60,000 nt of DNA from Owenia fusiformis (GCA_903813345.2 CAIIXF020000012.1:36440528-36500527); one strand, 5' to 3'; positions 1 to 11,779 are shown, numbered from the stretch's first letter. Notes: generated by a model not told the origin, from the sequence alone. Translations and numbers: made by a program.

Positions 1-200
1 CTTAGTACATAATATCATGTGACTCCTAAATTAGAACATTTAAATAATATACGTTAAATAACACAACTGCAAGTCTTGTGTCATTAACCATTGGTAGGCC
101 ATAATTTCATTCCTGTCCTGTCAACCAAATATCATAACCTTCTATCATTAAAACATGATTCTACATAGATATCACGATAGAGATGTAATACGTAACTCAC

Positions 201-312
201 CGCAATAATAACATTTGGCACATTTCCCTCCTTAGCGAATACTTCAAGTCTACTAATTGTCTCCTCGTTGCCTTGGATCTCATGAAGTTTGACGGGACGA
301 TACTTCTCTACC
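201..312 (-). CDS. RFC2: Internal exon of replication factor C subunit 2 (RFC 40 kDa)
   Basis: The exon has an AG acceptor just before base 312 and a GTGAGT donor after base 201 (minus strand). It reads 37 codons after one leading base. The peptide starts [18 protein letters not shown] and ends [10 protein letters not shown], which is the start of the AAA+ ATPase module of the small clamp-loader subunit RFC2, directly before the Walker A motif. The single leading base fits a split Trp codon, giving the family's PW-VEKYRP junction. RFC2 is part of the nuclear RFC pentamer that loads PCNA during DNA replication and repair. The Walker A exon would lie left of the window; I could not place the short first exon to the right. 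Family assignment is by recognition of the motif string; there is no frameshift. Confidence 0.9.
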
Positions 313-516
313 CTGTAAAATAACTCATTTATTTCATTTTATTTATAGGGAGCCAATATTTTTGACTATACATTACTTATAAATGGCCATAAAATCATCA
401 TTTATTAAGATATCAATCACCATGAATATGAAATAAACTACACATAAGAAAGATAACTAATAAAAATAGGAAATATATTGCATATGCTTATCAATAAAAA
501 ACTTGTTTCACTTCAA

Positions 517-1104
517 CATTTATTTTGATGGAAACTTATGATGTAAAAAATGAGGAAATATTGTCTCTCCATCATGTCTAATATAATTTTAATATGATGT
601 CATTTATTTTGATGGAAACTTATGATGTAAAAAATGAGGAAATATTGTCTCTCCATCATGTCTAATATAATTTTAATATGATGACATTTATTTTGATGGA
701 AACCTATGATGTAAAAAATGAGGAAATATTGTCTCTCCATCATGTCTAATATAATTTTAATATGATGTCATTTATTTTGATGGAAACTTATGATGTAAAA
801 AATGAGGAAATATTGTCTCTCCATCATGTCTAATATAATTTTAATATGATGACATTTATTTTGATGGAAACCTATGATGTAAAAAATGAGGAAATATTGT
901 CTCTCCATCATGTCTAATATAATTTTAATATGATGTCATTTATTTTGATGGAAACTTATGATGTAAAAAATGAGGAAATATTGTCTCTCCATCATGTCTA
1001 ATATAATTTTAATATGATGACATTTATTTTGATGGAAACTTATGATGTAAAAAATGAGGAAATATTGTCTCTCCATCATGTCTAATATAATTTTAATATG
1101 ATGT
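517..1104. repeat. 84-bp tandem satellite, seven copies
   Basis: Seven head-to-tail copies of an 84-bp AT-rich unit begin at 517, 601, 685, 769, 853, 937 and 1021. Copies are nearly identical. They differ at the last base (T or A, alternating strictly) and at one C/T site inside the unit, so the array is really made of 168-bp dimers. Each unit has short inverted arms (GATGGA...TCCATC and CATCAT...ATGATG). No long reading frame runs through it. Confidence 0.95.
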
Positions 1105-1207
1105 CATACAAATAAGACAAAATACATGGAAACAGTATACATAAAATGTTTATAATGTTTAAATTGTACTCTATTCAAATTCTATCACTGTTCAATTATA
1201 TATCTGC

Positions 1208-1714
1208 TTAAAGGCCAGCTTTGGGAATTTTTAACATTTTTGGGCAAAATAAAGGCTCACATTTAAATTTCATAGTATGCCCAATGTATTGATAAGAACC
1301 TTATCTTTCATTTGACACCAACAACAGCTCAAATGATCCACATCAAAGCTTACAATAAATTATTAAAAAACATTTTCGATCTGTCAAGCTTTATATATCA
1401 GGATTTTATCAATGTCAATAAGACATTGAAAGATGGTGAAGTTGTTTGTATTACATGATACATTCATTTTTATAGAAGTGTCGCCATCTTTTAAATCAAT
1501 AGTAATTTAAAACATGCACTTTGTTTAACATGTGCATGCATGTCTAATGATCTCTGAAATTCAAATGCTTTTTTCTATGTGAGTTATTTTTTTCTTGGTT
1601 CAATATTAAAGCAAATCAAACTTTGTGTCATATTTGAGCAAGTGTGTGAGTAACATGTTTCAATGATTATTTTTTTAAATTTTTTCTTCTAAATTTAGTA
1701 TAGTGCACCTTTAA
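1208..1714. mobile_element. MITE-like insertion with TTAAAGG ends
   Basis: A ~507-bp block begins TTAAAGG and ends CCTTTAA. The flanking sequence (about 1165-1207 and 1715-1765) recurs at 4033-4118 without the block, so 4033-4118 looks like an empty site of the same repeat. A TA or TTA/TAA target duplication fits the junction; the terminal inverted repeat beyond TTAAAGG is weak. No coding sequence is seen. The class is uncertain; PIF/Harbinger-like is one possibility based on a 3-bp target. Confidence 0.6.
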
Positions 1715-2205
1715 TATGGGATTATTAGCCTTTTGCAGATTATTGACAAAGACATAGACAAAATTCTTGAATTCTGATCGCAAAAGATCAATTGATCGTA
1801 CTCCAGAGTTTCCATGTTAAAAGTCAAGGAGGATTGGCTACCAGGATTGAAACTCAATATTTTCCAACAATGAAAACATTGAAATGTCGTTATTTTCTGA
1901 AATTATAACAGACTATAAACAGTTATCTCGATCATTTTTTGTGAGTTTTGGCATTTTTCTTTTAGAAATAAGACCAAAATTCACAGTTCAAATGTTGAAG
2001 TGAACGATATGGTGGCTGTTTGAATCCAAATTTTGTAACGACATGCATATATATGGGGCAAAATACTGATGTTGCAGTGTGGGAGCCCATCCTTCTTGTT
2101 AAAAGTGCAATAGGTACAGATCTCGACTCAATTTTTTTATAAAACGTTTTATATGTCTCTGTCAGGGATCATGAACAAAAGTAAGGTATTATATCATGGA
2201 TCAAG
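1715..2205. other. Non-coding stretch, nothing recognised
   Basis: AT-rich sequence with no exon, RNA gene or long frame that I can support. Its first ~50 bases belong to the dispersed repeat also present at 4084-4118. Confidence 0.5.
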
Positions 2206-2470
2206 CACTGGCGGATTAGGGGCCCCCCCCCCTTGGGTGGGCCCAGAAAAAAAAATTGGGCCCAAAAAAAATTTTTGGCGAAAAAAAAGGCCTTCAGGCC
2301 CCAAAAAGTGGGCCTTTTTGGTCATTACTGGGCCTTTTAAGGCCTTATTTTTTAATTTCAGGCCAAATTTTGAAGAAAATGGGCCTCAAAATTTCAAAAT
2401 TTGGGCGGACGTTTTTTTCACTGACTTGAAATTTGGGCCCCCCCCTTGTTGATTCCCAGATCCGCCCCTG
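2206..2470. mobile_element. Non-autonomous DNA transposon with CAGGGGCGGAT-type ends
   Basis: The left end reads CACTGGCGGAT and the right end, on the other strand, CAGGGGCGGAT. The element is flanked by the 5-bp direct repeat TCAAG (2201-2205 and 2471-2475). The inside is made of GGGCC, poly-C and poly-A runs and shows an imperfect internal inversion. The open frame over it (2153-2452) is low-complexity and not a gene. Truncated relatives lie at 4656 and 4983. Confidence 0.65.
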
Positions 2471-3160
2471 TCAAGTGATTATATTGATGATCATTCTATC
2501 TACATCTGGTCTCTAATGAAAGGTCAAATAGACTCCGATATTCAGTTACTAAAAGTAGATGCGGGGCAACTCAGCTTGAGTCTCGACTTCAGACAGTCTT
2601 GTGGTCTTCAAGTTCAAAAGACTGAAGTCTTGACCACAGTCAGAGAGAATGTTTCTGGCGAAAATTCTGGGATTTCAAACACTTTGAAGTTGGGAAACCG
2701 GAAGGGCTTACCTTTTTCAATTCCCGAATCTAGCCGAATCTCTCCGAAATTAGCTCATCTTGGTGACTGTAAATTGCACAGCTGTATTCAATGGAGTCTT
2801 GTCATATTCGATCAGCCTCAATTTTAAAGTGTATATTTTATTTTCAACGTGATTTCATCGTTTTTTGTCGACTGGTAAGAAAACGCCGGGCAAATGGCAA
2901 GATGGATGACTTTTGACCTGACCTTGACCGATGGTGATCACGTCATCAATATTACCAAGATGGCGGTTTCAAAATTTTCTAAAATCGCTTCAAATAATAT
3001 TATGTTAATTCCTAGCGAGTAAAGATATCTCTTAGTTTGCTATTTCACAATAAGATAACGAAATGTGTAAGGAATTCGTATTTATCAATTAAAACATCAC
3101 ATCGCCATTTGGTATTCGTAAACTAGACGATGAAGATAACGACCTCGAAAAAAACAAAAG
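2471..3160. other. Non-coding stretch, nothing recognised
   Basis: It contains a 103-codon open frame (2516-2827) with no domain, splice context or compositional support, so I do not call a gene. Confidence 0.4.
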
Positions 3161-3207
3161 AGCGAGTACGGGATTCGAACCCAGGCCTCCAGCGTGCTAA
3201 GCGAGGA
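3161..3207 (-). pseudogene. 3' half of a tRNA-like sequence (Ala-AGC-like)
   Basis: Read on the minus strand it has an anticodon-loop-like TTAGCAC between CGC and GC, a short variable region and a T-arm GGGTTCGAATCCC, followed by a sequence in the acceptor position. The D-arm and 5' acceptor strand are missing: the sequence stops at the left end of a LINE fragment. It may be a tRNA-derived SINE piece or a tRNA fragment; the Ala assignment rests only on the anticodon loop. Confidence 0.4.
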
Positions 3208-3854
3208 TTTTCCTGCTAGGGGAAAACCTTAAGTCGGTAACACACATCCCATACCTAGGAATTGACATCACAAATAACTTACGCTGGACTACACATATTC
3301 AAACTATTGTATCCAAAGCCAATAAGGTGCTTGGATTTCTCAGGCGCAACCTCCATCAATGCCCTGAAAAAGTGAAGGCTCAGGCGTATAAGTCACTAGT
3401 CCGGCCTAATTTAGAGTATGCCAGCTCGGCATGGGATCCATACCGACAAAAAGATATTGATATGTTGGAACAGGTACAGAGAAGAGCAGCCAGGTTTGTA
3501 ACCAAATGTCACTCAAGGGAACCAGGCTGCGTCACCAAAGCTCTTCAAGACCTACAGTGGGAGCCACTGAAGGAGCGTCGAGAGGCTGCTAGAGTTTTCC
3601 TTTTCTACAAAGGAAAGCAGAACCTAGCAGCCATCGACGTGCCTCCATACTTCCGCCAACAGATCAATACCAACACTAGGTTGTATCATCCTTCTAAGTT
3701 CATACAACCATCAGCTAGAACGGATGCATACAAATTTAGCTATTTCCCTAGGACAATAGCTAAATGGAACACTCTACCTGGTGACATCTTAGACTGTGAC
3801 AGTCTAAGTAGTTTTAAATCATCATACTATGCCTATGTCAATAACTGCAATTAA
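3207..3854 (+). pseudogene. 5'-truncated non-LTR retrotransposon, C-terminal end of reverse transcriptase
   Basis: The open frame runs from about 3207 (no start codon needed) to the TAA at 3852-3854. It carries the typical end of a LINE ORF2 downstream of the catalytic palm: YLGIDITNNLRW, then LGFLRRNL, VRPNLEYASSAWDPY, LEQVQRRAARFV and a terminal FPRTIAKWNTLP. The FADD box and endonuclease are absent, as expected after 5' truncation during target-primed reverse transcription. The remaining ~215 codons are unbroken, which argues for a fairly recent insertion. Bases 3855 to about 4020 look like its 3' untranslated tail. It cannot code for an active enzyme. Confidence 0.9.
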
Positions 3855-4032
3855 ATAGGTGTGTTTTTAATATAGATCTATGTTTTAATGTAAAGGGTCC
3901 CCAGTGCACAGCAACAAGCCTGCACTACTGGTAAAAGGGGGTGATGTCAACGCGGTAGCCTGACAGTCTCCCCAGGTAAAATGAGTTGTAAACCATAGAT
4001 CTATTTTTAAATGTTAAGGTTTTAAATCATAT

Positions 4033-4118
4033 TCTATTCAAATTCTATCACTGTTAAATTATATATCTGCTTTATATGGGCTTATTAGCCTTTTGCAGAT
4101 TATTGACATAGACATAGA
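4033..4118. repeat. Dispersed repeat, empty-site copy of the 1208-1714 insertion
   Basis: The sequence matches 1165-1207 joined directly to 1715-1765, without the 507-bp block between them. It defines the ends of that block and shows that the repeat itself is older than the insertion. Confidence 0.7.
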
Positions 4119-4655
4119 CGTAGTCTTGACTTTACTTTTCGTAAAAATTAAGCCAAGGTTTATATTTTAAATATTTATCCTTACCAAGGGAGCTCATAGC
4201 TATATGTGCTTTTTGTTGACTTCGTAGGTTTTATATTTGTTGCATCGGAAGTAGCAGGGACATTATCAACTTCCATTTGCTCCATATTTCGGATATTTAC
4301 TGCAAGTTTTCGTCTTTTTCTTGGTGATTTGTTTTCCTCCCGCGAAAATGATCACTTCCGGATGAAATTATATTACGCCGTTTCTGATTGGTTAAATCTA
4401 TATAAGAAATATATATAAACCAATAGAATCTAGGCTTACAAAGGACATCTCTTTGACTTTTTTTACACTGTACGACTGAGTTCTAACTCCCTGTTTAGTT
4501 TAAACCCCGGGGACTGAAGCCTATTTTTTATTTTACACATGTACAACAATTTCTGTAATTTTTGATTGATTTTAAATTGTCTTGGAGTGTCCATGGGCTC
4601 TATCAGAGTCTAAACATCCAGACTTTGTGTGATATCCATGTTTCGTCATACAGTG
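4119..4655. other. Non-coding stretch, nothing recognised
   Basis: No exon or repeat was recognised. A 70-codon open frame (4206-4418) has no supporting feature. Confidence 0.4.
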
Positions 4656-4798
4656 CAGGAGCGGATCTGGGAACCAACAACCGGGGGCAAATAGGTCAGA
4701 GAAAACATTTTGGGCCCCTAAAACCTCCAAAAGCGGGCCCAAAACTTGAAATTTTGAGGCCCATTTTCTTCAAAATTTGACCTGAAATTAAAAACAAG
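4656..4798. mobile_element. Truncated copy of the 2206-2470 element
   Basis: It starts with an end of the CAGGAGCGGATCTGGGAAC type and carries the same GGGCCC and GAGGCCCATTTTCTTC modules, but lacks the second terminus. Confidence 0.6.
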
Positions 4799-4982
4799 GC
4801 GTTCGCGACGTGAAAACCGTGGTTCGAGTGCACGGAACGTAGTTCGCGACTGTCAGAACTGATGTTCGCGTTGGAAGTCCAGGGAGGCCTGGATTTATTT
4901 CAAAGTGAATATTCGTACTGGGGATTGTAAGCTTATTTCAGTGAACGTGCCAATATTCTCTTGTGATAATAAACATGGGTTC

Positions 4983-5150
4983 CAGGGGCGGATCTAGGAA
5001 CCAACAAGGGGGGGGGGGCCCAAATTTCAGGTCAGAGAAAAAAACGTCCGCTTTTTTTTTCTGGGGAAAAAAATTTTGGGCCCCTAAAATCCAAAAGTGG
5101 GCCCAAATTTTGAAAATTTGAGGCCCATTTTCTTCAAAATTTGGCCTAAA
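4983..5150. mobile_element. Truncated copy of the 2206-2470 element
   Basis: It begins CAGGGGCGGATCTAGGAAC, runs through poly-G and GGGCCC modules, and breaks off after GGCCTAAATAAG with no second terminus. Confidence 0.65.
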
Positions 5151-5918
5151 TAAGTACTACCTCCAAGCTTCACTGAGGTCCGTGCTCGACCGACCAGCAA
5201 ATAATAGATAATAATGCTATGCAAGGTAGAGTTTTTATTTTTGTCCCCTGATCATGACGAATCGCAAGGATATCATAAAACAAATATTTCATCCTACGGG
5301 CTGTGGGCAATGTATACTAGAAAAACATTGAGAGATGAACATGTATTGCCCTCCGATCAATAATGAAATATTTGCTCAATATTTCTTTAGTGATCGACCT
5401 GCTTTGTTTATTCTGGTTTCTTACTCAAAGACTAGTCTCAACTAGTGTTGTATTTATTCGTGCAAAATGTTAATTTAAGTCTCCCTTAGAATTTACGATC
5501 GACATATTAACGAAAGTTTCGAGAAACAATATGATTCTACAATCTGATCAGGAGGAATATTTGGCTACACTCAAAACTCAAAAGGAATATTTAAAACTCA
5601 AAACAAACAAAGATCAGATCGATTTTAGGCTTCACTTTGCTATTTCAATTTATATAATATTTATCAATTCAAACAATGATAATCCATTTATTGTTGCTAT
5701 ACCAACGTAAATGTGAATTCTTGGAAGCAGATTCACATTATTTTCAAATCACACAAGTTGCTTATTAGGTAATGTTTGCAGCTTTTAAATAATAATTATT
5801 GTAATTTTATGCTGTTTATGATGTTATATTGAGTTTAAAACATTCATTAGAGCTCACGATGATGTCCAAATGAGATTACACAAGGAGGGACGTATAGCGG
5901 GTCTTGGAAATACATATA
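5151..5918. other. Non-coding stretch, nothing recognised
   Basis: AT-rich sequence without an exon, RNA gene or repeat that I can name. Confidence 0.4.
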
Positions 5919-6528
5919 CAGGGTGGGCCAAAAAACACCATTTTTTTCAAGACACGACAAGTTTTTTATTTTCCAACCTACCGATACCCCAAATTTTGCA
6001 GTTATATAGTGCCAGGGGTTCTGAGTAATAATATAATGTAACAAGTCCTTTAACTTGGATTATATTTCATCTAAAAGAGGAGTTCAATTGGTCCACCACC
6101 CTATTTGATGATATATTTTGGTTTTAGTCGCCTTGCTGATTTAGCAGCATCAATGAAATGTTAGCTAAGTTTTAATCAACCTGTCTTTATTGCCAGCTTT
6201 AGTTGAGCAATTTTCTAGATTCATACAATCTCCTGGAAACCTTTCCATACCCTATATTCACTGGGGTTTGCATCAGGGCTATTAGCTTGGCGATCATCAG
6301 GCCGTATCAGTTTAGGAACATTTTGCAAATTATGCTTATTTCTCATGGCACACCACATGTTTAAGTAAGACGCTGGTGACATATTTTATTCAAGTAAAAG
6401 TGTATAATTCATGATCCATGCCTAGATAACAACCTCAAGTTTCATTTGGTATGCAAATTATGATTTTGTATCAAAAATTAAAAAAGTTATAGCATTTTGA
6501 AAAAAGTGGCGTTTTTTGGCCCACCCTG
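5919..6528. mobile_element. Mariner-like MITE, 610 bp, TA target duplication
   Basis: Both ends read CAGGGTGGGCCAAAAAAC on opposite strands and continue as an inverted repeat of about 30 bp. TA lies immediately outside each end (5917-5918 and 6529-6530). These are hallmarks of IS630/Tc1/mariner elements. The inside has no transposase, so this is a non-autonomous copy. A lone right end of the same family is at about 12299-12318. Confidence 0.85.
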
Positions 6529-6745
6529 TACAATAAGTTTTAGTCCTCCTTTTCCACCTTATACCATGTACGATATTTTACAAAAGTCCAATGAAATACC
6601 ATATAGCCCATTGAAGAGGAGGGAAAGCCCCAGAGCCCTACCGATGACACATTTTGTCTCTTGCGTATTCTCACCAGTTTTTTTTATTTCTGTTTATCAA
6701 GTCATGTTACAAATACATTTTCAATGTTACAATTAAAAAATAGTG

Positions 6746-7362
6746 TCACATATTTTCTAAAATTGTGGGTAAAATACATTTTTTTCTTATAGCTATTTTC
6801 TTCTTCAAAGAGTGTAATATAACATCTAAATTTCTGACATTATTGTCATTTATCTGTCCTAGGTAAACCTTATAAATTGTATATGTAATTACACTGACAA
6901 AATAGTTAAGAAATTTAGTGAAATCATCATTGCCATTATAACCTAAAATAATTGTTCTATAAGTTATTCTAAGTTTTGATTAATCTTGTATGAAGTTCAA
7001 AACACTCCTGGCCAAAACACAATCAAAAAATAAATGTTTTACTGAATCAGGATTTCCACAAATATCACAACTATAATTTTCTGTTTTACCAAATATAAAA
7101 AGCTCACGTTTACTGGGTAATATTCTACTAATTATATTATAGTTAAAGTTGGCAATTTTGGTTTCTTCACAATTTATTTTGGTGTCATTTCTGATGATTC
7201 ACATTTATTGTTTTATTTTCAAACTTAAACTTAAATCTTTTAGGAATATTTGTATAATTTGAGCTTTGTATATCAATCATATTTTTTATAGATTTAATTG
7301 CGTTTAGTACCTGATAAAATTCAGAAATCCAATTTTGCTTATTGACAAGTTTAATTCTCACC
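6746..7362 (-). pseudogene. Decayed LINE ORF2 3' end with zinc-knuckle
   Basis: On the minus strand, pieces in shifting frames read NKQNWISEFYQVLNAIKSIK, then RILPSKRELFIFGK, a C-x2-C-x7-H-x4-C motif (SCDICGNPDSVKHLFFDC), and finally YKVYLGQINDNNVRNLD up to a TGA at 6746-6748. The C-C-H-C knuckle followed by a helical tail is the usual end of LINE ORF2 proteins. At least two frame breaks and a stop separate the pieces, so it is dead. Confidence 0.75.
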
Positions 7363-7375
7363 AGTTAGTTTTCGA

Positions 7376-7450
7376 ATATATAAGGGTTATGTACTGGGAG
7401 GTTTTGGATATGGGGTTTATCCTGAAAATTTATATTCGTTGGAGCGAAGC
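7376..7450. repeat. Partial copy of the palindromic GGTTATGTACTGGGAGG element
   Basis: It shares AAGGGTTATGTACTGGGAGG and the next ~25 bases with the left arm of the element at 34970. Only one arm is present here. Confidence 0.6.
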
Positions 7451-7860
7451 GATTTAAGAATATAAATACTTTCTATATATGTGCAGTGAAGTGAAGAAGC
7501 CATGAATCATGATTGGGTAATGTAGCATGCTGTTCGAGTTGAGCAAAGATTTTTGTGTGTTAGGCCTTGTATTGTTTAGTGAGTGAGTTTTATGAATAGA
7601 GAAGTCATTCTGGGCTTGGTCGCCGAACAGTCAACTCCAAAAAATTTTAAGCCAAATTTTTTGAAAAGCTATTTCTGCATTCAAACAGATTTTGCCTATG
7701 ATTGGGTCTGATGGGTTGAGAGGTGGGGTTATACCTTTCCACAGGGCATCGACTTCAGTCGAATAGCATCTTTGGTTTTAATGGTGATCAACCACCTTGA
7801 TATCAATCAGGCAACAATTAAACGTTGCATACAAACTGTTTTACTAATTGTACAATATAC

Positions 7861-8205
7861 CCGGTGTAAAAGGGTAGGTGGTCCTATCAGATTTTGGTCC
7901 TACTCTCTATTGATTTATATGGTGACCTAATTACAATTATTTTCCTTATTATTTATACACAGTCAGAGCCAGTAAGGGCCGTAAGGAAAGGGGACCATAA
8001 TCCCCAGGGGACCATAATTTCTTTTACACCGGTGTGAAAGAAATGATGGTCCCCCGGGGATTATGGTCCCCTTTCTCAACGGCCCTTACTGGCCCTGATT
8101 GCGTATAAGATAATGATCGAGGGAAAGAGTTGTATTTAGGTCACCATATAAATCAATGGAGAGTAGGACCATAATTTGATAGGACCTCCTATCCGTTTAC
8201 ACCGG
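7861..8205. mobile_element. 345-bp near-complete palindrome (foldback MITE)
   Basis: The two halves are reverse complements with few mismatches: CCGGTGTAAAAGGGTAGG at the left, CCTATCCGTTTACACCGG at the right, centred on TTACACCGGTGTGAAAG near 8030. The terminal CCGGTGT motif also sits at the centre. No coding content. A related CCGGTGTCA-ended element is at 30344-31685. Confidence 0.85.
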
Positions 8206-11004
8206 CACAGTTTCTGACATATGTACACTTATAATATGATTTACAAATGAGCAGGCCATGCAAACAGTCCTACAAAACGATATCAATCAAAAGTATTGTA
8301 AACATCTTGTCACATGTACACATATACTGTGATGATCCTCTCATACTTCATGTGTTATGTGATTATTCTGGAGGATTATCACTTTATTTAAATTGCTCTT
8401 ACCTTTATTTATCAATTCTGTTTGTAAATACTTCATAATTTAGAGGTTTGTTCAGAATTTTCTTATTTCACTACTACCTTATTCACCTATGTTTGTTGAT
8501 AGTCTCATAAAAAAAGGTTTATATGTGAATTTCTTACACTAGGCACATTATGTCAACTTTATATCAAATGTTGGTTATGTTATTGTTTATTTTAGCAATA
8601 TTTAATGTTTATTATGTGTGATGATTATAGGGGGCCAAACTAAGCGATTACATTTTATTTTGAGACTATAAAATTTTGCCTAGATTTGCATGAATCATCA
8701 GTTCTTCAGTGAGACTTTGAATCACCGGCAAGTAACAGGAATTAACTTTCTCTCTGCATTTTGGAATTAATACACATACATATTGGATATATAACATCTT
8801 ATTAGATACACTAACCTATGTGAACGGGTTGGTAAGGTAATGGAATTACTTTTGCTCTAAAACAGAGAAACTGTTTATACTTTTTCCTTGTTGGTGAATC
8901 TTCTGATTTCTCTCACTCATTTAGCTTCATTTACATTAGCATAAATTCATATAAACCACGTTGAGGGTTATTATATCAGGTTCTAAAAGAATATTCAGGA
9001 CCATTTTGTTTGATTACGACTTTGATTTCGATCTGCCTGGTCACGCCTTGACTCAAACTGTGGCTGTACGTATTATAGCAGATTGATTTGAACTTTCAGA
9101 CATTTTATTTCTAATTAAACCCTCATAAGCATTGAGTGAGCTACGTGTACATTCTTGTGAGAAGCATATCTGATTCATTTGAAATTTACAGATTGACCTA
9201 CATGTATATTTAAGATTCAATCACCAACTTGGTATTTTTGGCTTTATCTTATATAATTTGAGGGTAATATCTGCTTGCCAGTGTTGATTATTTGAGTCAC
9301 TAGGATATTCATACTTAAAATCTACATTTTGAACTCAAAACTTGAGAGAACTACCAGCTATTTATTTCACTTTTATATATATTGCAACTGCCTAATTTAT
9401 TCTATATATCCCCAAGGTCGGGTTTGATTTGGCGTAATTAAGCTATGGCAATTTATTTGCTGCTACACTGTTAGTCTGTGTGGCTCTTGAAGTAAGATAT
9501 AACCCCCCCCCCTCAGCATAGTCTTGAAGAATTTGAACAAGCGTTGCATATTTAACTGTACCAATAATATTTGTGCCACTAAAATATTCACTCTTTATAT
9601 GAGAATTACATTGTAAATTGCAAACTTGTGAGCAACATTGGCTATCTGTTCCACAGCTTTTACACATATAGTATTATTACGTAATTTACTCTTTATATTT
9701 CCCGAGACGAGTTGGTTTGGAGTTTTTCTAAGGCAATCATCAAATTTGCTGATACTCCGAGGGGTCTGTGATGCACCTGGTTAGTATCATCAGGCATGGA
9801 CTAGTGACGATTTTTCAGTTGTCAAACAGCTTCACAGCAATAATCGACTTTTGAGCGCTCAATTGATTTCACTGGGCATATTTTATTTACTTTCCTTGAG
9901 ATTGATTACATTTATATTGGAAATTCTTAGGGAATCTAGCAATTGTTGTATTTTTCACTCCATTACCTAATTATTCAAAACATCCCCCGGGCAAGGTTTG
10001 ATTTTGGGTAAGCAAGGGCAATTAATTTGCTGATACCCTTATAAATTCGTCCCAGGGAACTAAGCATAGCCAGTGTTGGTATTAATTTGCTAATATAAAG
10101 CCTCACAGCATTTTAAATCTTTGTGTGCCTTTGTAATTACTGTGAGAAGATCCTATTTGGAATTTTGCATTACTGTCTAAAGTTTTTGTCCCATTTGCTA
10201 CACAGTAACTATCCGACCACCTTTATATTTTCATTGCATTAATCAAACCCCTAGTCTTAGTCAGCTCCCATGTGGTCACATTATCTGTATTACATGTAAA
10301 CACCTTCTGAAAACATTTGATCATTATCACTATCCCGAACAGGAGATACAAGCCTGTACTCATTGTATTGATGCGTATCTGGCTATTTTAGCCCGTTCAG
10401 AACCCTTCTAAGAATTTATCTTTTATTGTTTTTATGATAACAATACAACCCCCCTTTTGCCTGTATTGAACTAATTAGACAGGTCATTTTACCAAGTGAG
10501 GAAAACTGGCAGGCAGAATTAAGAGTATCAAGTTACGTTATAGTTTGCATTGAATTTCCTAGATACACTGAATTTCATAAGTGTATTTGACTGAAAAGAA
10601 CGTTACTTTCTGTTGTTTTGCATAACTGACGGTAAATCTATGTAGAATTGTAAAACCAAACACATGTATATATTTTGAAATAGAGTTGAATTATATTCAT
10701 TTTATATAATTTCCCATTACATTCTCTGTTGTGTTGAATGATTGTGTAAGGTGAATGTGGATATAGATCAGTGTTTGAAAAGACCCCCATTCCCATATAT
10801 TTTACAATCTATTATCAAGCTAGACCATTAAAATCCAGATACTTGATAGCTGGGTAACCCAGGACCACGCTACCCAACACCCTGGGTTGCCACAATACTA
10901 GTATTTACAAATAAAGTGTAGCGACCACAAGCCAAAGCTAGATCTAAATTAAAGGTGTGTTGTGTTGTGTTGTGTAACATGCCGCGTACCTAACGTAACA
11001 GACA
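8206..11004. other. 2.8-kb gene-poor AT-rich stretch
   Basis: I see no exon or RNA gene. Three diverged copies of a ~290-bp unit (near 9395, 9697 and 9975) are listed separately. A short TGTGT run lies near 10955. Confidence 0.4.
9395..10060. repeat. Degenerate ~290-bp repeat, about three copies
   Basis: Near 9395, 9697 and 9975 the sequence keeps a shared skeleton: a C-rich tract, GGTTTG, TTTGG, GGCAAT and TTTGCTG(ATAC). Divergence is high, so this is an old repeat and could be chance in part. Confidence 0.4.
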
Positions 11005-11009
11005 GAATA

Positions 11010-11440
11010 GAAAGAGGGAGATATGCATATCTACCTGAGGGACCGTAGGGACCGAAGGTAGATGTGTATATCTCACGAGGGATGAACCCCATATCCAAAC
11101 CGACCGTACATAACTGCTTTATCCTATACCAAGTAGAGTTTTCTAATTTTCTTTCAATTTTGTTTCTATTTTTTTTATTTTTTCAATTTTTTTCACATTT
11201 TTCTCAATTTTTTCAAACTTTTTTTTATATTTTTTTCTTTTTTTCAATTTTTTTTCACATTTTTTCTTTTTTTAATTTTTTTCTAATTTTTCAATTTTTT
11301 TTCGAAGCGGGAAGATATGCCCTGGAGCGGGAGATATGGCGGGAGATATGGAGGTTCAGGATATGGAAACCTCAAAATCAGGATACGGGATATATCTTAC
11401 CAACTTATCTCCCTAAAACTCTACTTGGCATAGGATAAAA
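11010..11440. mobile_element. Modular foldback element, copy 1 (poly-pyrimidine core)
   Basis: A hairpin around CTACCTGAGGGACCG / GGACCGAAGGTAG is followed by TTTATCCTATACCAAGTAGA and, after a spacer, by its inverse TCTACTTGGCATAGGATAAA. A GAAGCGGGAAGATATG block lies before the second arm. The spacer here is a T/C tract (11140-11303). The same arms at 35122-35372 enclose an unrelated spacer. Confidence 0.7.
11140..11303. repeat. Poly-pyrimidine tract
   Basis: About 160 bases of T with regular C on this strand (TTTTTTC-type). The Phe-rich open frame over it is an artefact of composition. Confidence 0.9.
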
Positions 11441-11779
11441 CGCGTTACATCTTTCTTTATTTCGATGTGAAATAACAAGCTATGATATTGGTTAACACGC
11501 TAGAAATTAAGATAATATTATTCGAAGCGATATAAGAAAATTTTGAATCCGCCATTTTTGTTTATCGATTTGGACCAATCAGAGGTGTATGTCATCTCAA
11601 TACAGGTTTACATTATAACCGTATGTCATCTTTGAACTCTGGGGTTAATCCCTCTCTTGGCTCATTGGTTCAAATCTTAAAGTCAATGCATTTCGGGAAG
11701 TGCATAGCTTATGGTCCTGAAATTTCGTATATGCTTGTGAGAAGGGTGATCTGTTTTAAATTTCATGTAAAAATGATAA

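Noticed and set aside
517-1104. Regular repeats considered as a CRISPR array
   Set aside because: Units are contiguous with no unique spacers, and the window is clearly eukaryotic.
2153-2452. 99-codon frame, basic and Gly/Pro/Phe-rich
   Set aside because: It lies within a low-complexity non-autonomous transposon.
9443-9667. 74-codon minus-strand frame with six N-terminal cysteines spaced like an inhibitor-knot peptide
   Set aside because: No signal peptide, no good acceptor, and it overlaps a poly-C tract and a degenerate repeat; spacing alone is not enough.
11064-11438. 124-codon Phe-rich plus-strand frame resembling membrane spans
   Set aside because: It translates a T/C tract inside a foldback element.
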